NCBI GenBank assembly: GCA_025738555.1
Contig: JAOVFP010000005.1
Span: 5,146,001-5,210,000, forward strand
DNA length: 64,000 bases
Direction of reading: 5' to 3'
DNA from: Cyathus striatus
Lineage: Eukaryota; Basidiomycota; Agaricomycetes; Agaricales; Nidulariaceae
The first letter of the stretch is position 1, and each line of letters opens with the position of its first letter. The notes under the pieces are model-generated. The model was not told where the DNA came from. It made no database searches and worked only from the letters and a program-made list of their open reading frames with translations. Made by a program: the position numbers and the translations under genes. Shown one piece after another: positions 47,566 through 61,938 of the stretch.

Positions 47566-48507
47566 ATGTCGGGCGGCTTCCCATGGTTCAGATTCACTCT
47601 TGCATCGTCGGCTTGTACGTGAGCTATTCCCGTCTCTTGGCGCAGTAACCTCATGTCTCATGTCCAATCTTCCTTGCATGTGCTGTTGTTCTCCATTCTG
47701 TTCTTTCTGGCTTCTCTCCGGAAACATGCTTGAATTCACAAAATCCTTCGCCACTTCTTCCCCCTTCTGTTCTCTGATATCGCCTCCTGGCTCTATTCTT
47801 TCTCCCACCGCCGCAACCATCTTCATGTGCTTCTCTCCTGCTCTCTTCCCATCCTCCTTTCTGCAGTCGTGGGCGTAGGCTATGCGCTTATGAAAGGTTC
47901 GTTCTCTTCGGTGGGCGCTATCTATCCGTTTGCCTAGGTCTCGTAGCTGCATCGTGGTACTTACTCGCCCACCTTTCGCTTTTCTAGCGACGACGCCTAC
48001 CGAAGAAGAACTTTATAATGTGAGCTAACACCTTCCTTTTAATTCTAGCGTCCTGTGGGCACCATGACGTGGATTTACACCATCTCATGGGGTTTATCTT
48101 TACCTTATTCCATACCATACCGAACATCCTTCTTTCCCTTCCCGGAGTGTTTCCGCAATCGTAGTACTGAAAATAACTTTTCCTTGCAACTTTCCTGTTT
48201 TAAAATCAATCACTAGCGCATGGCACCCGATATTAGACGCAAAGTCGATACAGCCCGCGCTCTCCGTAACGCAAGAGAGGCGGAGACCAAGAAGCATTAT
48301 GATGCACAGGTGTGTCTTGCTTTCTTTGTATCACTCCTTTTTCTAAGGAAGGGATCCCCTTCCGGGGCGGCCTTGCATCTTCCTGGTTGCGATTACCTCG
48401 ATACTAATGAAAACCTTTTTCCTTGTTTTGTTGCAACGTTACACCTATTACGCTAGACTGAAGAAGCCACGAAACCTGTATGGGCCGATGTACCGCCCTC
48501 AAAATGA
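47566..48507 (+). CDS. CBP4: Cbp4-type assembly factor of the cytoch. bc1 complex
   Basis: Cbp4 is a small inner-membrane protein that binds new cytochrome b with Cbp3-Cbp6 during complex III assembly. I built it from five short exons: 47566-47614, 47867-47896, 47988-48019, 48217-48309 and 48457-48507. The sum is exactly 255 nt, or 84 residues. It reads M-S-G-G-F-P-W-F-R-F, one transmembrane helix (F-V-G-V-G-Y-A-L-M-K), then T-T-P-T-E-E-E-L-Y-N, the hallmark M-A-P-D-I-R-R-K-V-D and the end K-P-V-W-A-D-V-P-P-S-K. Order and motifs match the Cbp4 family; no single open frame exceeds 40 codons. The first intron (252 nt) is much longer than the window's norm and pyrimidine-rich. Confidence 0.8.
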
Positions 48508-49213
48508 TTACTTGTGCACTTCCCCATCAACACCTATCACCCAGCCTATTCACGTCGCAAATATTCTTTATTTTACTTTTTACGACTCATCGTTTGGGGG
48601 TTTCAATAAAGGATCATGCGCTCTTAATATACCACACTTCTAACACTTTTACGAAGCTTTCAACGTATGCTGACCTCCTTCCGGGGTTTTGTCTGCGCAG
48701 CCATCGTGAAATGCTCCGTGTGTCAAAGGAGCGGATCGAAGCTGCAGTGTCCGTAGCGCGGTCATCATCACTTCAAAAATATGCTTATCTTGTCATTCCA
48801 TGTCATTGTTGATCAACATGACCTCGTAGGTGTCATGGTGAATTTCTGGTTAGATAGTAAAGACATTATATTGACACATGATGAAAAAGGGTGTGTAGTA
48901 AACAAAAGTCATGAAGCTCATCACTCCGAACGAAGATGCGGGTAAATTAAAATGTTAGATGTTAGATGCGGCGAGGCATCGAAGGATCATTGTGTGATAA
49001 TCCAGGACACCAAGAGAAAGGCTCTAGATAGATAGATTACAACGATAGCATCATGATAATGGAGGAAATGAAGTTCAGCGAAAGAGAATAATGGACATTA
49101 GGGGACGTGAAATCCTGGCATACTTGCGTGAGGTGTGATTGCACCTATAATTCAGTCTCACTAAGGAAGTTACAGCAGTCAGCCACTTCTGCATGAAACG
49201 TTCAACCGATTAC
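48508..49213. other. Convergent intergenic region, CBP4 and SIP5 3' ends
   Basis: About 700 bp with no coding signal. It is probably two 3' untranslated regions. Confidence 0.4.
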
Positions 49214-51248
49214 TTACGAAGAGGATTGATTTGGTACGTCTCCAGATGGTAATCCTTTGTTACGGGTCTCCACGACACCGGTATCTATATCAGACGTTAT
49301 TGGTGTCTGATTGGGGTTGGTGTTTGACAATGAGGCAATTGAGATATCCTTCCTACCCTGAACTCTGGGAGTATCAACGAGACTAGTGTTATTCCCAGGC
49401 GAATGTGAATCAGTAACACCGTTGGGCTTTGTTGTTTCCTCGTCCCCGAGTGTAATCGATGGTACAGGAATTGACGACGTAGCAGAGGCATCCTGAGACA
49501 TAGCTGAGTCTCTGTCGTTGGAGGTAGTCGAACTACCTTCCACTGATCGAGTCCCTAAAAACGCAGCGGCAGTAGATGCCGAAGCCAACGCGGCTGTTGC
49601 TGCCCTAAATGGGGAAGGACTTGGTGTCCGGCTCCTCCAGACAGATGATGAATCGTCAAGCAACGATGGATTCGAGTTTGCAATGGATGGGGGGGTCCGC
49701 GCCCGTGATGTTGATCGCGAGTCGGCATTGAAACCTGGGGTGTTTGCTCCACCGGGTATAGAAGATTCATCGGGAGAGAGCGAAGATGAGGATGGAATAG
49801 GTGAAGCTGTGGAAGTTTGTGGAGATGAACGCGCTTCCAATGTAGAAGGGCCCGGTCCGGCTGCAGCTTGCAGTTCTAAGGACGTGCCGCTTGTCTCGGA
49901 TTGGCCCTCAACAGCAACCGCAGAGGCTGCTTCAGCCTCCTTCTTCTTCTCTTCCGCCTCCTTTCTTTGCTGTTCTTCGTGTTCAAGTAATGAAAGCCGC
50001 ATCGCCTCCATAATCATGAGCTGTAAACATCATATGATGAGCTTCTCATAAACAAGGATCCTCTAGGCATAAGCTTACTTCTTCTAAATCCTGACCGGAC
50101 ATGCCCACGTACTGCTCGTAGCCTTGAGGGGTCTGCTGTCGTCTTCTGGATCTTCTACTCCCTCCTCCTTCCGATGCTTCCGCATTTGCAGCCTCCTCGG
50201 GACTTAGAGCATGTACCCTACCGCTTGTCACGCCGACAGGGATGAGTCGATCCCCAACCTGACGCATGATAATACGTCTGTTAGCACGCCTCGCCACTGC
50301 AGCGCGCACAGCAGCGAGCTTAGCTTCCCAGTCGGGTCGTATCTGGTCTGTTATGGATTAAGCCGCGAGGTCGCATGACTAAGTGGCCATTGACTTACCT
50401 GTCGTTACAACTTCGGGACTATCAGCACTAAAGCTTTTCTGTCTCCGTTTATGAGTGGGAGGAGAGGAAGCTGACACATCGACAGATTGTTGTGACCCTC
50501 TAGGAGAGTCAGCCCAGCTTGGACTCTAAAATGTGTAGCAAGAAAAAGGATAGATGCCACAATCAGAGCGTGTTACAATAATTGCAATACAAATGTATGG
50601 AAAACTAACCCCTTCACTACCAAGGCCAGATCGCCAAGGGGGAGGTGTGTAAACGACTCCGAAATTCTCCTGTACGCAGTATGGGCATGCCGCTGGCTCA
50701 GACACAACATGGGTAGTAGTAGGTTCGCTCCGCTTAATCTGAACGAAACATTCGGTACATATTGCTTGGTCGCAGCATCTAGAGTGATTGATATTGGGAG
50801 GATAGTACTAAGATACATGACGTAATGAGCTTAACCACGAAGGTGTGGGGAGAGAAGAACGACGCACCAGGAAGCAGATAGGACACTCAACAGCCCCCCT
50901 ATATATCGCGGCTTCCGGTCTACCTGGATCCTTCTGGAGACCGGGACGCTTGCTGTGACTGGACTTTGAGGCAGTGGTATGTGTTGTTTCTATGCGAGTC
51001 ACAGTGTCGCTGTTATCGTGGTCAGGGAGCTCCTTTCGTGCAGCTAGAATCTGATCGTCATCCCAGGACTCATCATACTCCTCAAGGGGGCGATAGAAAG
51101 GAGCAAGCTTGCGGGCGACGATAAGCTGCGAGACAATAGCTTGATTCCAGTCCCTAGGACCAGTGTAAACGCCCTGAGGGGCCAAAGAACCGTAGTCAAC
51201 TGAGTCGTCGTGGTGAGCGCGTCCAGAAGAAGAGGCGGAGTTTCCCAT
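49214..51248 (-). CDS. SIP5: Sip5-like RING-type zinc finger protein
   Basis: The protein resembles yeast Sip5, which interacts with the Snf1 kinase and the Reg1/Glc7 phosphatase; a direct role here is inferred. It starts [10 protein letters not shown], so N-myristoylation at Gly2 is possible. Near residues 120-185 is a RING-like finger: [12 protein letters not shown], then [11 protein letters not shown] and A-C-P-Y-C. The first donor (C-F-L|gtgcgt) splits it. After a Ser-rich basic middle comes I-R-P-D-W-E-A-K-L and the conserved [21 protein letters not shown] helix. The C-terminal 250 residues are Ser/Thr-rich and disordered. The product is about 600 residues over at least five exons. It diverges from the SERCA gene. 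Confidence 0.85.
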
Positions 51249-52094
51249 GCCAGTCTGGTGGAGAAATAGAGAAAGACACCTCGAGCAGCAAAGGAATGGA
51301 AGAAGAATTAGTGCTCAAACTTCGATAGCAAGCCAGCTGTTTCGCCCGAGTCCGAGTCAAGGCAGTTAACCTCGACGCCTGTAATCTCTGTTGTCGCATG
51401 TTTACCTGTGGCGCATTCTATCGGCCACCGCCGCCGAGTGCGGAATCAAAGGCCTACTTTACAAGCAAGTATGTGATTTATTTACGCGCGCTTTTCAAAA
51501 AACATTTATTTCGGATTGTATGTGTTACTTGGTAGTAGTTATATTTGTGAGAGCACTAGCCAGTGGCACCGGCAGTGAGATCTTGAGACTTCAATTTCTC
51601 GAGTCCCACGACACATGAGAATTTGAAAACAACCGGACCCGGTGCCCGTGGGGATTGGATTATGTAAATAAAGGCCGGATTATATTGGACTTTCCTAATG
51701 TAGCAACCAAAGGAAATGGACACCAAGTACAAATTGCGTGCAAAGCGAGTGCAAAGCGATAGCGTGATTTCCAGTGGGCTGCTATGGAGTTAATGAGTAT
51801 TCTCGTGTCGCGTTCCGTGATGAGAGCAATGTCTGTGCTCGTTCTTCTCTCTCCAGGCATTTTGTGAGAGCAGAATGGTGGCCACTGCCCAGCGCACTTC
51901 ATCTTTTCCCCGGTCCCTACGGTTATCTGTGAACGCCACGTCAGCTTTCCCACGTGCAACTTATTTTGCGGAATCGACTGGAAACTTCGTCTTCACTTGC
52001 TTACCTTCGTTCTGCTGTTATATTGCCCCCTGTGCGAGAGCTTTCGACGCTCTACTTAACAATCTTTTCTCTTCCTTCAACCTAGACCTCTGCT
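51249..52094. promoter_or_regulatory. Divergent promoter region, SIP5 and SERCA
   Basis: An 846-bp spacer. Small open stretches (for example 51391-51618) have no recognisable motif. A pyrimidine-rich leader precedes the SERCA start. Confidence 0.4.
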
Positions 52095-55626
<3,532 letters not shown>

Positions 55627-56023
55627 TTGTGGAATAGGATAGACGTCGTGTAATTAGTAGAGCAAGTGCAAGATATTCTTCTACTGCATGTAAGAGTGCT
55701 AACGAAAGCTATGATGAGGGCCAGACTGCTCGGCACGGGTATTGCGGATATTAGGTTGATATGTAAAGACATTATCAAATACAAGTGCTTGATTTATTGC
55801 TTTCAGGAACACACAAGGTCAGGCATGGTCATAGGCACCCGCTGGCAAACGGCGGCCTGCTTCGCTTACAGGTTCGAGATATAAGTACCCTTATTCCATA
55901 TTAAAATTCTTGTTCACCTACAATTTCCAGTTCTTCCTAAACCATCTTTATTACTAACTTGCACTCATTTGCAAGCCACACATTCATTCTAAATAATTGT
56001 CACATACTTATACTCAATCCAAG
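55627..56023. promoter_or_regulatory. Intergenic: promoter of double-psi paralogue A
   Basis: No gene is seen. It contains the 3' end of the SERCA gene and the leader of the first secreted paralogue. Confidence 0.4.
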
Positions 56024-57014
56024 ATGCGCACATTCTTTTTTGGCATTATTTCTGCGATCGTTGTACACCCCCTTCTCGGTACGGCATCTGTTGTCACTCA
56101 TGAAGCTGGTTTGGTAAAGCGGCATTTCGGACGACCTCGCGTCCCCCAGGATATCCATGAAAATATCGTGATGCGTAACGAGACTACGCATTTGACAAAA
56201 CGATTCGAGAATACAGCCTTTTCGTTTTATGATGCAGGACTAGGAGCATGTGGGAAGGTGAACTCAAATAGTGACGATGTAAGGTTTACTTGATTCCAGA
56301 ACTGGATGTGTGTAGCTAAAGCTGGTATTGTTCATTACTAGATTGTCGCAATAAACCTCGATGTAACATGTTTCCAAGAAATTGGTAGAGAATGACGGTT
56401 TACTAATGTTATACTATTTACTAGCAATGGGATGGAGGTTCGCACTGCTTTGATGCGATAACTGTTACCTACAACGGGAAGAGCATTCAAGCGCAGATTG
56501 TTGACAGTGTGAGTGTGCAGTGTCTCTTGTGTTTACTGGAACGATTAACAACGCATAATAGTGCGAAAAGTGTCCTTACGGTGGGCTCGATTTTTCGAGG
56601 GGTCTTTTCTACAAGTATTCGACGGAGGATATTGGTGTCATCTACGGTTCATGGGTATATGGCAGTGGTGCATCTGAAGAACCACAGACCACGAAGGAAA
56701 CGCCAAAGTCGAGCTCGACACAGCCCCCAACGAGCAGTTCTGAAGTCCAAACGTCGACAACCACAAGGACATCGCATACTCCCACGAGCAGTAGTACTAC
56801 TATCAGTACGAGTAAGACCCGGGTTTCAAGTTCATCAGTAGCGCCCACGTCGTTGAGTGATAGCCAAGCGGGTAGTTCAACATGGACCAGTGAAAGCGCA
56901 GCGCCAACTGCCAGTGAGACGCCTACATCATCATCACCAGAAATATTGGGACAATTCAATCAAGCATTATTTCAGCTGGCAGAATTGATTGGCTCTGGTG
57001 CATCGTCAGGCTAA
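56024..57014 (+). CDS. Secreted double-psi beta-barrel protein, tandem paralogue A
   Basis: Four exons (56024-56278, 56342-56362, 56425-56508, 56562-57014) give 270 residues. A signal peptide (about 1-20) is followed by a pro-region of about 45 residues with a first K-R at residue 27-28 and a second just before the domain (L-T-K-R-F-E-N). The domain reads F-S-F-Y-D-A-G-L-G-A-C-G, I-V-A-I-N-L-D, H-C-F-D-A-I-T-V-T-Y, then V-D-S-C-E-K-C-P-Y-G-G-L-D-F-S. The tail is Ser/Thr-rich, probably O-glycosylated. The fold resembles barwin, expansin domain 1 and RlpA. Copy A is the divergent one: it has C-E-K-C where the others have C-P-G-C, and lacks the intron before A-C-G. A cell-wall or plant-wall loosening or inhibitor role is inferred only. 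Confidence 0.83.
56342..56362 (+). other. 21-nt micro-exon of paralogue A
   Basis: Encodes I-V-A-I-N-L-D. It aligns with the 21-nt micro-exons of the other three copies. Confidence 0.8.
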
Positions 57015-57716
57015 TAGTAATCCTGCGCGTGGGATGGTAAACAGTGCTACAGTTTATGCGTATAGAATTATATTGCAACGTTTGATATTGGTGTGAAGAT
57101 CACAAGTATTTTATTTGATGCCCCCGTAGTTCTGGAATAAGTAGATTGATGTGGATATAAAAGAAGGAAGCGTGTTGACGTTGAACGTTGAATGTTTTGA
57201 ACAGATGTGCGTTGTGTGTTCTCGACTGTCGACGACGGTTGTCAAGAGTTGTCAGGTTGTTGTTACGGCTGGATCAGAGTGATCGCCGGAGGCAGACCAC
57301 AAGCTATCGGAGATGCCGAGATCGCCGAGCTGGTATGCGGGTTGGGGAAGTTGCCACGGATCGGAGGGGATCGACAGGACTTGGAGCTTGGCTGCTTGGC
57401 TCTGAGTCTGAAGTCCTGCGAGCTACGGTGTCTGGGACTCGGATTAGATATGTTTTCTCTCAGAAACATGACATTGAAAGGACTGACCAGGACTGGCGAC
57501 GTCTCCATCATTCAAAATTCAAGAGTCAAAGGAATCTATTCTTAGACGCGTTGTTTGTTGTTTGTTCTCATGTAGGCCATCCCTCGCCATTCTTCTTCTG
57601 TCTCCATTTCTTATTCTCTTCTCCAACAGATTTCAACCTATCCTCCATCTCTCCTACTTCCACCGGGCTCGTCCGCCCCATCCCACTCGCTACCGCCACT
57701 CTTTTGTCCATTCAAA
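57015..57716. other. Spacer between double-psi paralogues A and B
   Basis: About 700 bp. Open stretches exist (for example 57188-57540) but show no family motif, splice logic or signal peptide. It contains the promoter of copy B with a pyrimidine-rich leader at 57580-57715. Confidence 0.4.
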
Positions 57717-58803
57717 ATGTTGCTCGCCCTAAAGACTATCACCCTCTCCCTCTTGTCCCTCTCTATCCCGCTGGCTGTCACTGCCGCTGGCCACGCTCGC
57801 TCCAACAGCCACGGGTCCGTCGCAAAGCGCGCCCAATCTTCCAACTCCACACTTTCCAAGCGTTTCAGCAGCGCACGCTGGACCTTTTATGATGTTAGCG
57901 TCGGAAAGTGCGTCTTCTACACCATTTCTCATTCCACAGTTGCAATTCTCATCTCTATTCTCATCTCTCCAGAGGTGCATGTGGTCAACAGAATGAACCC
58001 AGTGACTTTGTATGTTCGCTTGTCTTATTTATTTGTTTGAGACTCTTAACCAAGGCATTTCATAGACTGTTGCTTTGAATTCAGCTGTACGCCATTCACT
58101 TTGCATATCTCATGCTGTCGCTGACATCTGCGTCTAGCAATATGGTGGTGGTTTTCCCGGTCCGCATTGCTTCGAGACGATTACTATGACCTATAACGGA
58201 AAGACAACGAAAGCTACCATTATGGACGAAGTGCGTTTCCCCTGTCTTAAAATGTTGTATCCGTAACTCATCCCTGTCTGTCAGTGTCCCGGATGTCCTT
58301 ACGGAGGTCTTGACCTTACGGAAGGCCTTTTCAGTTTCTTCGCCAGCGAAGATGCAGGTGTTATTTACGGTGAATGGTCTTTTGGCGACAGCTCCGGCGG
58401 CGGCGATTCATCCCCATCCCCATCTCCGTCTCCGTCTCCATCTCCGCCTCCTCCTAAACCAACGACTTCCAAGCATACTCCCACAAGTACCTTCGTCCCG
58501 CCGCCTCCTACCACGACCAGCACGACAGAGACACCTTCGTCTACCAAGCAGCACACAACTACTTCAAGCTCGGAATCGACGTCGTCCTTTACTTCTACCT
58601 CTACCGTGCAGAGTAGCACTCAAAGCAGCATCAGCTCCACGTTTTCTTCTAGCTCTATTCATTCCAGCAGCGCCACTTCCTCTAGTGTCGCCCCCTCCGC
58701 CACTCCCAGCACGGTCACTATTACAACTGGCAATTTGCTCAACCTAAACCAGTATCTCGTGAGTTTGGTGACCGTAGTCAGCGTTGGAGCTTCTTCTTCT
58801 TGA
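57717..58803 (+). CDS. Secreted double-psi beta-barrel protein, tandem paralogue B
   Basis: Five exons (57717-57907, 57973-58009, 58066-58086, 58138-58230, 58285-58803) give 286 residues. A signal peptide (about 1-23) is followed by a short pro-region with two dibasic sites: A-K-R-A and L-S-K-R-F, separated by nine residues. The domain reads W-T-F-Y-D-V, G-A-C-G-Q-Q-N, T-V-A-L-N-S-A, H-C-F-E-T-I-T-M-T-Y-N-G-K and M-D-E-C-P-G-C-P-Y-G-G-L-D-L. Right after the domain comes a Ser-Pro repeat (S-P-S-P-S-P), then a long Ser/Thr tail. Internal exon lengths 37, 21 and 93 nt are identical to copies C and D. Confidence 0.88.
58066..58086 (+). other. 21-nt micro-exon of paralogue B
   Basis: Encodes T-V-A-L-N-S-A, identical in protein to that of copy C. 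Confidence 0.85.
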
Positions 58804-59763
58804 TTTTGTGGACCTTACTTCATCGGACTTGGATTCTCGAATCGTGGACTTGTTTCGTTCCCTGGAAGGACGAAATATCACCTGAATATAATTTAGGCTT
58901 CGTTCAGGTAACGCCCACTCTTAGATAATATACTTCCCCTTTTTATATTCACCTATATATACCCCCATTTTGCTCCCGCGGTGACCTATAAGTATTCTCG
59001 GTATAAATGACTGATGTTTAACTTGTTGCAGAAAGTCGAATAAACTTTAAAGGTTTTATCGCCGATGAGATTGAGATCAATTCCCGACGCATGATTTCGC
59101 ATGATCCAGCGTTTGATGCATGATGTGCCAAGTGGATATGGCTTGAGCCAAGCTTTTCTATAAGCGACGCTGAAGCTGATCATGACGAGGATGACCTCGG
59201 TACAACTTATGTATATGAGGTCGCAGAATCTTCGACACGCCAGTGCGCAACTACATGGATGGAGAGTATATCGATACTCTTGGCCGCTCACCTGCATCGA
59301 CTTCGATGACTGACAAGATATTATTTTTTGCAGATTACTTGTGATTCGCATAAGCATTTCAAGTTTCAGTATTTCACGGTGACCAGAGGCCGCTATGATA
59401 TTTCGTCTCTTTTTTCTTTTTTTACCTTTGTTAACGTTATTTTCTCTGACAGTCTTCAGTACTTTAGTCAACATATACTTATATGTGTACGCTAGTACTG
59501 GTATGTCTTGGCTGGTCTGCAAGCAACGATTCATGGCATCCTCAGAAACAATGACATGAATCAATCATAACCAGGGGTTGGTTTTCTCTTGGCTTGGCTT
59601 GTAGAATAACAACCCCCATTGTGTAACTGGCTACATCGCTCCACTCTTGTTTTCACCCTTCACCCTTCCCCTTCTACGTTCATCTGGCATTCACCTGTAC
59701 AACGGTCCCCCTGCGTTCTCTGTTCCACTCTCTTGTTACCCACTCTCTTTAACGACTCTAAAA
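58804..59763. other. Spacer between double-psi paralogues B and C
   Basis: About 960 bp. A 192-codon minus-strand open stretch at 58986-59564 has no recognisable domain and is probably chance. The right end is the promoter of copy C with pyrimidine-rich leader. Confidence 0.4.
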
Positions 59764-60873
59764 ATGTTGATTGGTCTCATAAACACTCTCTTCCTTTGTC
59801 TTGCTCTGCCTAGCTTTGCTGAACCTCATCGGCGTGGCAACGCCAGGTCAGGTTTTAAAAGACACTCAGATGTTGCGAGACGCGCTTCCGGGGATGTAAA
59901 TTTGTATAAACGCTTCAGTGACACAAAGTGGACCTTCTATGATGTTGAAGTTGGCCTGTACGTTCTCTGGTTTTTATGGAGGCATAAAAGTGAATCTAAA
60001 CTTTTGCGCTTTGCCTGGCTTTCAGCGGTGCTTGTGGCAAACAGAACAAAGACAGTGATTTCGTGTGTTCTTTCTTTTGCTGTTATGGTTTCAGAATGCT
60101 GAACGACGTGTATAGACTGTTGCATTGAACTCTGCCGTATGTTACTATACACTCCCAAGCGGGCCATCCTCGTAATTCTGAATTTGCATTTCAGCAATTT
60201 GGCGGGGGATATCCCGGTCCCCACTGTTTCCAGACTATTACCATGAAATATAACGGAAAGACAGCGACTGCTACCGTTATGGATGAGGTAAATCCTCTTA
60301 AATTAGTAGTTCTGCGCATACTTACTTTTTCAGTGCCCTGGTTGTCCTTATGGTGGTCTCGACCTTACGCGAGGTCTCTTCAGCTACTTCGATTCTCAAG
60401 ACAAGGGTATCATCTATGGCGAGTGGTGGTTTGGATCTGACGGTGGTGATGATACACCTACCACTACGAAGAAGACTACCACACAGCAGACAAGCACTTG
60501 GACTCCACCCACTACCTCTTCTACGTGGGAGGCTCCTACCACGACCTCCAAGCAGAAGACCCCCACTACCTCCTACACACCCACGCCTTCGCCAACATCT
60601 TCTTCGACTATCACAAGCTCCTCATCCAAAGCGCCGTCTAGCTTTTCTGAACCGACCATCACGTCGTCTTCTACTTCGGAAACTTCGGCGACAACTCATG
60701 CCAGCGCGAGCGCCAGCACTGTCAGCCTCATCAGCGGAACCACAAGCAGGCTTGCGGTTCCCACCGGAACGACTAGTACAAGTTCTGATCAGCCTCAGAA
60801 CATTAATGCGTTGAATTCTTTGGTCATCCAGTTTGCTGGTGCTGTCGTGGCTGGAGCCAATGCTAATGCCTAA
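59764..60873 (+). CDS. Secreted double-psi beta-barrel protein, tandem paralogue C
   Basis: Five exons (59764-59957, 60026-60062, 60116-60136, 60195-60287, 60334-60873) give 294 residues. A signal peptide (about 1-19) ends near S-F-A. The pro-region carries R-R then A-S-G-D-V-N-L-Y then K-R-F, so dibasic (Kex2-like) cleavage would release an eight-residue piece. The domain reads W-T-F-Y-D-V, G-A-C-G-K-Q-N, T-V-A-L-N-S-A, H-C-F-Q-T-I-T-M-K-Y-N-G-K and M-D-E-C-P-G-C-P-Y-G-G-L-D-L. The tail is Thr/Ser/Pro-rich with K-K-T-T-T units and ends in a mildly hydrophobic stretch (V-I-Q-F-A-G-A-V-V-A-G). Confidence 0.88.
60116..60136 (+). other. 21-nt micro-exon of paralogue C
   Basis: Encodes T-V-A-L-N-S-A between a TATAG acceptor and a GTATGT donor. 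Confidence 0.85.
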
Positions 60874-61938
60874 AAGATTTATTCCACAATCTCATAATTC
60901 TCAGTTTGTTTTGATACCCAGCATCGTTCAGTACCTTGCATGTTCTATTTTGATTCATTTATTGATGTAAATCGCGATTTTGTTGTGAAATACGTTGGAG
61001 TAACTTGAAAATACGTGCAGCGACGCAAGTTTGCGTCTGTCGCCATTGGTCAAGCACAGCCACACGTGTTCTCAAGCAGCCTACAAACGTTTATCTACTT
61101 ACCACTGTTTCATGTACATATCCAGGCATGTACCACTGTCTTTCCGCAATCATCATGCATCAAGCCAAGCAATCGCATATCCAACCTGGAAAATTGGTCG
61201 GAAACTCCGAAAAGTTCAGAAAGCACGAATGAGACCAGTATGATTACACTACGAAGGACATTGAGTGAGGCTCTACAATAGAGGCTGACTGCGTAAGTTC
61301 CCTCTCTTCGTTACGAACATATTGTATGGCTCCAAGCAGAACGAAAAAGTATGTTGTCCTGATCAGCCACAAAACTTAACCTGAGGGGAATTGTCGCGGC
61401 TGAAGGTAACGCTGAAATCAGATTTACAGTGATTCTTCTCCCCGCCATCGCGGACGACATCCATTCACAGCATATACCCCCGTATCTCTGGTGACGAAGT
61501 CGGAAGCGGCGCTGTGATACCACGCAGTGGAAATATCTCCGCGCTGCTTTGTTTTGTTTTATGTAGGTGACTTCAGCATGTCAGTTCTTGTAGTACTTCC
61601 GTTATTTTTAGCTGTAGTATATGTTCAGCTACAGTGTGACATCGGTGCAGGTAGCAAATTATTTTGGATGAACATAGAGCTTGAGGACTCTGGAGTTTGG
61701 AGGACGGGAATGCGATCGAATGGCAATCTTGGCGTTGCATTTGTTTTCGACTCGCAGCCGAGGCCAGCCTCCTTTATGTAGAGTTTTCAGAGACCAGACA
61801 GCGCATCCATCGCACCCCACTTCTAGTTCCATCCACACTCTACATATCTTTAGGCAGACCGTGCTCAGCGGCTCACTAACTAGGCCTTCTTCAAGCCATC
61901 CGGTCCTTACCCTCCATTCATTCTCTTACTATTTTGCG
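60874..61938. other. Spacer between double-psi paralogues C and D
   Basis: About 1.07 kb with no convincing gene. Short overlapping open stretches at 61005-61281 and 61527-61781 show no motif. Confidence 0.4.

Noticed and set aside
47497..47952. A 151-codon minus-strand open stretch rich in Glu, Arg and Lys
   Set aside because: It is antisense to CBP4 exons and reflects the pyrimidine-rich plus strand.
57188..57892. A 234-codon plus-strand open stretch running into paralogue B
   Set aside because: It is Arg-rich and overlaps the first exon of paralogue B in another frame; no family motif.
58986..59564. A 192-codon minus-strand open stretch between paralogues B and C
   Set aside because: No signal, domain or splice logic; one open stretch of this length is about what chance allows over six frames of 64 kb.
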